DNA of 64,000 nt from an uncultured Alphaproteobacteria bacterium (GTDB lineage: Bacteria; Pseudomonadota; Alphaproteobacteria; HIMB59), in assembly GCA_902613185.1 (NCBI GenBank), contig CACMGP010000001.1, forward strand, positions 124,001 through 188,000, read 5' to 3'. The notes under the pieces were generated by a model. It ran no database searches, was not told the DNA's origin, and was given only the letters and a program-made list of their open reading frames with translations. A program made the translations under genes and the position numbers. Within the stretch, counting starts at the first letter, position 1. Each line of letters starts with the position of its first letter. Positions 58,289 through 64,000 of this stretch are shown here, piece by piece.

Positions 58289-58624
58289 CTAAACGTGAAA
58301 ACTCTCACCACAACCGCATTCACTAGTCTGATTAGGATTTTTAAAAATAAACCTTTCTCCAAATTCTTCTTTAATAAAGTCCATTTCTGTGCCTATTACA
58401 TACATAACTGCTTTGTCCTCAATATATAGAGGAAACTTGTAATCATTGACTAGCTCACAACCTTGTATGTTATCATTACTCACATACTCCATTGTATAAC
58501 TCAATCCCGCACAACCTTTAGTGCTTAAGCCAATCTTTAAACCAATAGCATTACTATTATTAACTAATAATTTAGAAATTTGTTCTTCAGCAGTTTTGGA
58601 TAATGAAAATAAAGGACTGGTCAT
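58289..58624 (-). CDS. sufA: A-type Fe-S carrier protein SufA/ErpA-like
   Basis: Carries assembled Fe-S clusters to target proteins. The 111 residues have the HesB/IscA fold with the three conserved cysteines: Cys in STKGCAGLSY and the pair in ECGCGESF at the C-terminus. SufA, ErpA and IscA cannot be separated by sequence alone here; location at the end of the suf operon favours SufA. It is one base after the sufT-like gene. Confidence 0.9.
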   Translation of the reverse strand: MTSPLFSLSKTAEEQISKLLVNNSNAIGLKIGLSTKGCAGLSYTMEYVSNDNIQGCELVNDYKFPLYIEDKAVMYVIGTEMDFIKEEFGERFIFKNPNQTSECGCGESFHV

Positions 58625-58625
58625 A

Positions 58626-59015
58626 CTAAAAACCTAAAGCTAACTTAGCATTTTCACTCATCATATCTTTATTCCATGGTGGTTGAAAGGTTAGTTTTAT
58701 ACTGACTTGTCCTACATCATTTAGTTCATGAACTTTTTTAGCAACCTCTAATGGAAAACTATCAGCAACTGGACAGTTAACTGTTGTCAGTGTCATGATA
58801 ATTTTAATATTGTTAAAATTATCTATTGATATGTCGTAAATTAAACCAAGATCATAAATATTCATATCCATTTCAGGATCTTTTATATCTGTGAGAACTT
58901 TGATTATATGATCATTTGATAATGTCACTGACTGTGATGACGATTTTTCTCCGTAAGTAATCTCACCTTCAGAACTTACTTTTGGCATAAAGTCAGAGAG
59001 TGTTTTATTATCCAT
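58626..59015 (-). CDS. sufT: SufT-like protein (DUF59/MIP18 family)
   Basis: A 129-residue protein whose C-terminal about 95 residues form a MIP18/DUF59 domain: DIKDPEMDMNIYDLGLIYDI, MTLTTVNCPVADSFP with the conserved Cys, and LTFQPPWNKDMMS. Family members help mature Fe-S proteins. A charged N-terminal stretch of about 35 residues precedes the domain, also common in SufT. It lies 3 bases after sufS and one before sufA. Confidence 0.9.
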   Translation of the reverse strand: MDNKTLSDFMPKVSSEGEITYGEKSSSQSVTLSNDHIIKVLTDIKDPEMDMNIYDLGLIYDISIDNFNNIKIIMTLTTVNCPVADSFPLEVAKKVHELNDVGQVSIKLTFQPPWNKDMMSENAKLALGF

Positions 59016-59018
59016 AGC

Positions 59019-60227
59019 CTATTGAAGAAGTTTTAGAGTTTTTTTCAAAGAGTCTATAAAATGATCAATATCATTAAGATCGTTATAAATACCAAAAGAG
59101 ACTCTGCAAGAACCAGGGATACCTAACTTTTTCATAAATGGTTGGCAACAATGGTGACCTCCTCTAATCATAATTCCATACTGGTCAAGAAAAGTGGCAA
59201 TATCATTAAAATTTTGGTTTTTAATATTAAAAGAAACAATCGATGTAGCATTTCCATCTTCATTAGAGCCATATATATCTACTTCTTTGAATTCACGTAA
59301 AGCTTTAATTAATGTAGATCTGAGTTTTTTTTCATTCAGAAAATAGTCTTGGTAATTATTATTATTCAAATATTCCATAGCAGTTTTAAAGCCAATTGCT
59401 GCCTCAATTGAAGGCGTACCCGGTTCAAATTTATTGGGTAACATAGCATAGGTAAAATCATTAGATGAAACTTCATTGATCATCCCTCCTCCAAGTGTTG
59501 GAGGATTTAATTTATTTAAAATATCTTCTTTACCATACATAATTCCAATTCCAGATGGACCATAAAGTTTATGAGATGAAAAAGAGTAAAAATCACAATC
59601 CAAATCTTTTACGTCAATTTTTAAGTGTGCTATTGATTGACAACCATCAACGGCAACATAAGTATCTTTATTAATTGATTTTTTAATCTTTTTAATATCA
59701 AGTATTTGGCCAGTTACATTTGACATATGTGTTAAAGAGAGAACCTTTGTGGAGTCATCACAATTATTAATGATATCGTCTTCAGATAAAATGCCATCTT
59801 TAGAAATAGGAATTATTTTTAATTCTAAACCTAATTTTTTACATAAGTTCATCCAAGGCAAATAATTTGAGTGATGTTCTAATTCAGTTACAACAATCTT
59901 ATCGCCCTCTTTAAGGTTTTCAGCTAATGAATTAGCAATAATATTTATAGAGTCAGTAGCCCCTCTTGTAAAAATTATCTCATTTGTAGAATTAGAATTA
60001 ATAAAACTTTTTGCTACATCTCTAGATTTTTCATATAAATCTGTAGCATCTATACTAAGTGAATTCATTCCTCTATGAACATTTTCATAAGAGTTTTCTA
60101 AAAATTCAGAAATAGAGTTAATTACTTGTTTGGGTTTCTGAGTGCTTGCTGCAGAGTCAAGATAAGTAATAGCTTTGTCTCTGATCTTTTTATCTAAAAT
60201 TGGAAAATCTAATTTAATATTATTCAT
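59019..60227 (-). CDS. sufS: Cysteine desulfurase SufS
   Basis: PLP enzyme that takes sulfur from cysteine for Fe-S assembly. The 402 residues are of the class II type: YLDSAASTQKPKQV at the N-terminus, TELEHHSNYLPW, the PLP Lys in FSSHKLYGPSGIG, and the active-site Cys in GHHCCQPFMKKLG on the short class II loop. No sufE or sufU is in the window, so the sulfur acceptor must be elsewhere. It overlaps sufD by 4 bases. Confidence 0.95.
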   Translation of the reverse strand: MNNIKLDFPILDKKIRDKAITYLDSAASTQKPKQVINSISEFLENSYENVHRGMNSLSIDATDLYEKSRDVAKSFINSNSTNEIIFTRGATDSINIIANSLAENLKEGDKIVVTELEHHSNYLPWMNLCKKLGLELKIIPISKDGILSEDDIINNCDDSTKVLSLTHMSNVTGQILDIKKIKKSINKDTYVAVDGCQSIAHLKIDVKDLDCDFYSFSSHKLYGPSGIGIMYGKEDILNKLNPPTLGGGMINEVSSNDFTYAMLPNKFEPGTPSIEAAIGFKTAMEYLNNNNYQDYFLNEKKLRSTLIKALREFKEVDIYGSNEDGNATSIVSFNIKNQNFNDIATFLDQYGIMIRGGHHCCQPFMKKLGIPGSCRVSFGIYNDLNDIDHFIDSLKKTLKLLQ

Positions 60228-61324
60228 GATAATAAACTTTCAATTAACTCATTTGAATAATTCTTTAACATATCGTCTTTAATTGACTCAATAATCTCAA
60301 CAATAAATGCTTTTTTTAATATTTTTTTAGCTATTTCGCTATCAATACCTCTGGACTTAAAATAATAAATTTGCTCGTCATCTAATTTGGAAACAGTAGA
60401 CCCGTGACTACATTTTACATCATCCGCATAAATTTCAAGTTCTGGTTTATTGTTGGCTTTCGATATGTCATCTAAAAGCAATGATCTACTCATTTGATAT
60501 CCATCAGTTTTCTGAGCAATAGAGTCAACATATATCTTTCCTTGAAAGTTTGTAATAGCGCCCTTTTCAACAATAGATTTAAAAACTTCTCTACTTGATG
60601 AAGAAGGCTTTAAATGTTGTATAAAAGAATAATTGTCATTTACACCATAATTGTTGATATTAAGACCATATAAATCAAAGTTACACTCTTGATTTAATGA
60701 AGCATAAAACTCGTTTCTTGTATGGATATTATCTGATTGAAAAGAAACAAAATTTAAATATGAGTTGTCTTGTAAATTAGTCTCAAAGTATAAAAAAGAT
60801 TTATTATTTGAAACATTAAAGTGAACTACATTTAACTTAGAATTATTAAATAAATCTAAGAAAATTGATTTAGGGTACTCATCATTTGATTTGTTATTAA
60901 AAATAATAAGATTGACTTCGTTTGTAGAGGATTTAGATATATGTATGTTCTCATTTATTTGAGAAATATCTAAAAATAAATTTCTTTCATCAAATTTATC
61001 TAAATTTACAGATTTAGTTTCCCTCTTTACTAAAGAGGAAACTCTAAAAAAGCTATCTTCATTATTGTAATTCCAGAGATTTAATTTAGCTGTTAAGTCA
61101 AATGGATTTGAAATAGAAGAGGTAATATTTTTAGTATTATCTAATAGTTCAGAAAAATTTATATCTCTAAGTAAGATTTCAGATTTGACTTCTTTATGGA
61201 GTTGAGCGTATTTATAATTTTCAATTTTAAAATTTTTATATGGGTTTTGATTATCTAAGATGTCTTTAGCATATTGAGATACACTTTCAGATTGTATCTT
61301 GTCTAAATTTAATACGAGTTCCAT
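60224..61324 (-). CDS. sufD: Fe-S assembly scaffold subunit SufD
   Basis: Partner of SufB and SufC in the scaffold complex. The 366 residues are diverged in the N-terminal half but keep the C-terminal beta-helix signature DDVKCSHGSTVSKLDDEQIYYFKSRGI. That signature includes the His equivalent to the functional His360 of E. coli SufD. It shares one base with the end of sufC and overlaps sufS by 4 bases. Confidence 0.93.
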   Translation of the reverse strand: MELVLNLDKIQSESVSQYAKDILDNQNPYKNFKIENYKYAQLHKEVKSEILLRDINFSELLDNTKNITSSISNPFDLTAKLNLWNYNNEDSFFRVSSLVKRETKSVNLDKFDERNLFLDISQINENIHISKSSTNEVNLIIFNNKSNDEYPKSIFLDLFNNSKLNVVHFNVSNNKSFLYFETNLQDNSYLNFVSFQSDNIHTRNEFYASLNQECNFDLYGLNINNYGVNDNYSFIQHLKPSSSSREVFKSIVEKGAITNFQGKIYVDSIAQKTDGYQMSRSLLLDDISKANNKPELEIYADDVKCSHGSTVSKLDDEQIYYFKSRGIDSEIAKKILKKAFIVEIIESIKDDMLKNYSNELIESLLS

Positions 61325-62070
61325 TAAGCAGTTTGAGATATCTCTTCGTAACCTTTTTCTTCTAGCTCTAAAGCTAAAGAGTAATCACCAGATTTTACGA
61401 TTTTACCATCTGCAATAATATGAACAAAATCAGGCTTTATATAATTTAAAAGTCTTTGATAATGAGTGATAACTAAGAAAGAATTATCACTATTTCTTAA
61501 TTTATTTACTCCCTCAGAGACAATTCTTAAGGCATCAATATCTAAACCGGAGTCTGTTTCATCTAAAATAGCCATTTTGGGACTTAACATAGACATCTGT
61601 AAAATTTCTTGTTTCTTTTTTTCACCACCAGAGTAGTTAACATTTAGATCTCTTTTAAGCATTTCAGTACTTATATTCAATTCTTCTGCTTTTGATTTCA
61701 TTAATTTAGCAAATTCCAATGCGTCCATTTCACTTTGACCTAAATATTTTCTTTTAGAATTGATTGCTGTTTTCAAAAAAAATGAAGTTTGCACACCAGG
61801 TATCTCCATTGGATATTGAAATGCAAGAAATAATCCCTCGTTTGCTCTTTCATCAACATCTAATTCCAATAAATTTTTTCCATTGTAATCTATTGTTCCA
61901 TCATTTATTTCATATTTATCTTTACCGGATAGCACGTAAGAGAGTGTGCTTTTACCAGAACCGTTAGGGCCCATAAGTGCGTGCACCTCACCTTTATTAA
62001 TAGATAAATCCAAACCTTTAATTATTTTTTTTTCTTCAATAGAGACATGAAGGTTTTTAATTTCTAACAT
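61324..62070 (-). CDS. sufC: Fe-S assembly ATPase SufC
   Basis: ABC-type ATPase that drives conformational change of SufBD. The 248 residues contain Walker A (GPNGSGKSTLSYVL), the Q-loop in LFLAFQYPMEIPGV, the signature NYSGGEKKKQEILQM, Walker B MAILDETDSGLD and the switch His in ITHYQR. The gene shares one base with each neighbour, sufB upstream and sufD downstream. Confidence 0.97.
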   Translation of the reverse strand: MLEIKNLHVSIEEKKIIKGLDLSINKGEVHALMGPNGSGKSTLSYVLSGKDKYEINDGTIDYNGKNLLELDVDERANEGLFLAFQYPMEIPGVQTSFFLKTAINSKRKYLGQSEMDALEFAKLMKSKAEELNISTEMLKRDLNVNYSGGEKKKQEILQMSMLSPKMAILDETDSGLDIDALRIVSEGVNKLRNSDNSFLVITHYQRLLNYIKPDFVHIIADGKIVKSGDYSLALELEEKGYEEISQTA

Positions 62071-63527
62071 TATCCAACGCTTCCCTCTAAGCTAATTGCG
62101 ACTAATTTTTGAGCTTCAACAGCAAACTCCATTGGTAAATGTTGAAGTACCTCTTTACAAAAACCATTCACAATTAACCCCACTGCATCCTCACTGTTTA
62201 ATCCTCTTTGCTGACAGTAAAATAATTGATCTTCGTTAATTTTTGAGGTTGTGGCCTCGTGCTCAACCATTGAGTCCGAATTACTTGACTCTATATATGG
62301 AACTGTATGAGCTCCACATTGATTACCTATTAATAGAGAGTCACATTGAGTAAAATTTCTCGCATTTTTAGCTTTCGACAAAATATTTACAAGGCCTCTA
62401 TATGTATTATTAGCTTTTCCAGCTGAGATGCCTTTCGATATGATTTTAGAAGACGTGTTTTTACCAATGTGTATCATTTTTGTGCCAGTGTCAGCTTGTT
62501 GCATATTGTTAGTTATGGCTACTGAATAAAATTCTCCTTTTGAGTTATCTCCTTGTAAAATGCAGCTTGGATATTTCCATGTAATTGCAGATCCTGTCTC
62601 GACTTGAGTCCAAGATATTTTAGAATTTTTCCCTCTGCAGGCACCTCTTTTGGTTACAAAGTTGTAGATGCCTCCCTTACCCTCTTTATCTCCTGGGTAC
62701 CAGTTTTGAACTGTTGAATACTTAATTTCAGCATTATCTAGGGCAACTAACTCTACATTAGCAGCATGAAGTTGGTTTTCATCTCTCATTGGTGCAGTAC
62801 AGCCTTCTAGGTAACTCACATAACTATCTTTATCAGCGATGATAAGTGTTCTTTCGAATTGACCTGTATTCATTGCATTAATTCTAAAATATGTTGATAA
62901 TTCCACTGGACACTTTACTCCCTCAGGAATGTAAATGAACGATCCATCAGTAAAAACGGCTGAGTTTAATGCTGCGAAAGAGTGATCTGAAACTGGAATT
63001 ACACTTCCTAGATATTTTTTTACTAATTCTGGGTGAGTTTTCACTGCCTCAGAAATTGAGCAAAATACTATACCTAAATCGCTCAGTTGTTTTTTATATG
63101 TCGTGGCAACTGATACGGAGTCGAAAACAGCATCAACAGCAATACCAGATAACATTTTTTGTTCTTTTAATGGAATACCGAGTTTTTCATAAGTTTTTAG
63201 TATTTCAGGATCTATTTCATCTAGTGACTTTGGTTTATCTTTTAAACTTTTAGGTATTGAGTAATAATAACAATCTTGGTAATCGATTTCTGGAATATTC
63301 AATTTAGCCCATTGAGGCTTCGGTAATTTGTTGAAAACTTTAAATGCATTTAATCTCCATTCAAGCATCCACTCTGGTTCATCTTTTTGGGCAGATATGA
63401 ATTTTATTATTTCTTCATTTAAACCTTTAGGAGGTCGGATCTCGTCTACATCAGTAGAAAAGCCATATTTGTAATCACTGTTTCCTAACGTGTTTACTTG
63501 TTTAATTGTTTGTTCTGTAGCTGCCAT
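62070..63527 (-). CDS. sufB: Fe-S assembly scaffold subunit SufB
   Basis: Main scaffold on which Fe-S clusters are built. The 485 residues are highly conserved: [60 protein letters not shown]. The C-terminal core is [23 protein letters not shown], with the Cys equivalent to the essential Cys405 of E. coli. It is the first gene of sufB-C-D-S-T-A. No iscR-type regulator gene precedes it; mnmA is 60 bases upstream instead. No clear ribosome binding site is visible. Confidence 0.97.
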   Translation of the reverse strand: MAATEQTIKQVNTLGNSDYKYGFSTDVDEIRPPKGLNEEIIKFISAQKDEPEWMLEWRLNAFKVFNKLPKPQWAKLNIPEIDYQDCYYYSIPKSLKDKPKSLDEIDPEILKTYEKLGIPLKEQKMLSGIAVDAVFDSVSVATTYKKQLSDLGIVFCSISEAVKTHPELVKKYLGSVIPVSDHSFAALNSAVFTDGSFIYIPEGVKCPVELSTYFRINAMNTGQFERTLIIADKDSYVSYLEGCTAPMRDENQLHAANVELVALDNAEIKYSTVQNWYPGDKEGKGGIYNFVTKRGACRGKNSKISWTQVETGSAITWKYPSCILQGDNSKGEFYSVAITNNMQQADTGTKMIHIGKNTSSKIISKGISAGKANNTYRGLVNILSKAKNARNFTQCDSLLIGNQCGAHTVPYIESSNSDSMVEHEATTSKINEDQLFYCQQRGLNSEDAVGLIVNGFCKEVLQHLPMEFAVEAQKLVAISLEGSVG

Positions 63528-63536
63528 AGGTCTCGA

Positions 63537-63564
63537 TATATATGATAAATAAGGATTTTTACAA
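63537..63564 (-). promoter_or_regulatory. Candidate promoter of suf operon
   Basis: On the minus strand TTGTAA (63564-63559) and TATATA (63542-63537) are 16 bases apart in the 60-base gap between mnmA and sufB. The predicted start would fall only a few bases before the sufB ATG at 63527, giving a nearly leaderless mRNA. I see no clear Irr, RirA or Fur box. Read-through from mnmA is an alternative. Confidence 0.3.
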
Positions 63565-63587
63565 GAAAATACGAGTAAATACCCTAA

Positions 63588-64000
63588 TTAGTTCAGTTTC
63601 TGTTTAATAATCCCACCACCTAAAACCCTATCATTATCATACAAAACACAAGCTTGACCTTTGGTAATTGCCTCTGCGGGTTCATCAAACTCAAAAGAGT
63701 AGGAAGTAGATTGCTTAATAAGTTTTCCCTTTTTTGGTTCAGATAAAGATCTAATTTTTGCACTACAAGGGATTTCAACAGTTTTTTTGGAAAGGTCGTA
63801 CTCTGGCATAATAAAATTCAAATCACCTAATAAGAGGGATTTACCTAACAGATCTTTCTTATCACCAACAATTATTTGGTTTTTATCTTTAATAATATCA
63901 ACAACATAGAGTGGTTCGTCATTTGCTATACCTAAGCCTCTTCTTTGACCAACTGTAAAATTTTGTATACCGTCATGAAAAGATAAAACATTACCTGAAA
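63588..64000 (-). CDS. mnmA: tRNA 2-thiouridylase MnmA (5' end cut off by window)
   Basis: MnmA inserts sulfur at U34 of tRNA-Lys, -Glu and -Gln. The C-terminal 136 residues are visible and the frame stays open to the window edge. The conserved segment HDGIQNFTVGQRRGLGIA is followed by EPLYVVDI and the C-terminal barrel ending in ITKGQACVLYDNDRVLGGGII. A TTG at 63821 is an internal codon. The N-terminal adenylation domain and catalytic Cys lie outside. It precedes the suf operon on the same strand, whose SufS could supply its sulfur. Confidence 0.95.
   Translation of the reverse strand, partial: SGNVLSFHDGIQNFTVGQRRGLGIANDEPLYVVDIIKDKNQIIVGDKKDLLGKSLLLGDLNFIMPEYDLSKKTVEIPCSAKIRSLSEPKKGKLIKQSTSYSFEFDEPAEAITKGQACVLYDNDRVLGGGIIKQKLN

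Overview
The window looks like a piece of the chromosome of a small, streamlined, free-living marine alphaproteobacterium. DNA is very AT-rich, with Lys/Asn/Ile-rich proteins. Genes abut or overlap by a few bases (ATGA, TAATG junctions). No stretch over 300 bases lacks a gene. I see no insertion sequences, phage genes, CRISPR arrays or rRNA genes. Gene order is alphaproteobacterial throughout: trpGDC-moaC-moeA-lexA; rpsB-tsf-pyrH-frr-uppS-cdsA-dxr-bamA-lpxD-fabZ-lpxA-lpxI-lpxB; nuoA-N followed by birA-coaX-rnj-DUF1467-proS-lolC-lolD-dnaE; tig-clpP-clpX-lon-hup; sufBCDS-sufT-sufA. A SAR11-like or HIMB59/AEGEAN-169-type lineage is the best guess. A canonical PII protein and GlnE argue against Pelagibacter proper, which is reported to lack the PII system. 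This placement is inference from composition and synteny, not a phylogeny.

Layout. Bases 1-7004 (+) hold the 3' part of trpG, then trpD, trpC, moaC, moeA, lexA, gltX and gltA in one overlapping operon. Bases 6976-49205 are a block of about 42 kb in which every recognised gene is on the minus strand. Read in the direction of transcription it runs: tRNA-His, tRNA-Leu, tig, clpP, clpX, lon, hup, tRNA-Val, tRNA-Asp, a polysaccharide-lyase-like lipoprotein, the 14-gene complex I operon, birA, coaX, rnj, a DUF1467 protein, proS, lolC, lolD, dnaE, a structured leader, rpsB, tsf, pyrH, frr, uppS, cdsA, dxr, bamA, lpxD, fabZ, lpxA, lpxI and lpxB. Bases 49271-51065 (+) are glnB-glnA, meeting glnE-dusA (-) tail to tail. 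hisI, thrS and an EamA transporter follow (+). A second EamA transporter and the suf operon lie on the minus strand, and the 3' part of mnmA closes the window.

How the genes work together. The window covers core functions: tryptophan and molybdenum-cofactor synthesis, the SOS repressor, entry to the TCA cycle, lipid A synthesis and outer-membrane assembly (lpx, bamA, lolCD), isoprenoid and phospholipid precursors, translation factors, the replicative polymerase, NADH dehydrogenase, ClpXP/Lon proteolysis, nitrogen sensing (PII, glutamine synthetase and its adenylyltransferase), and Fe-S assembly.

I did not find a clear new multi-gene system. The points most worth a second look are: a lyase-like lipoprotein gene that butts directly onto tRNA-Asp with no ordinary start codon outside the tRNA; a hairpin leader before rpsB that could cover its ribosome binding site; a threonyl-tRNA synthetase without its TGS domain; a GlnE whose adenylylating half is much more diverged than its deadenylylating half; and genes missing from otherwise conserved neighbourhoods (rseP, comEC, iscR).
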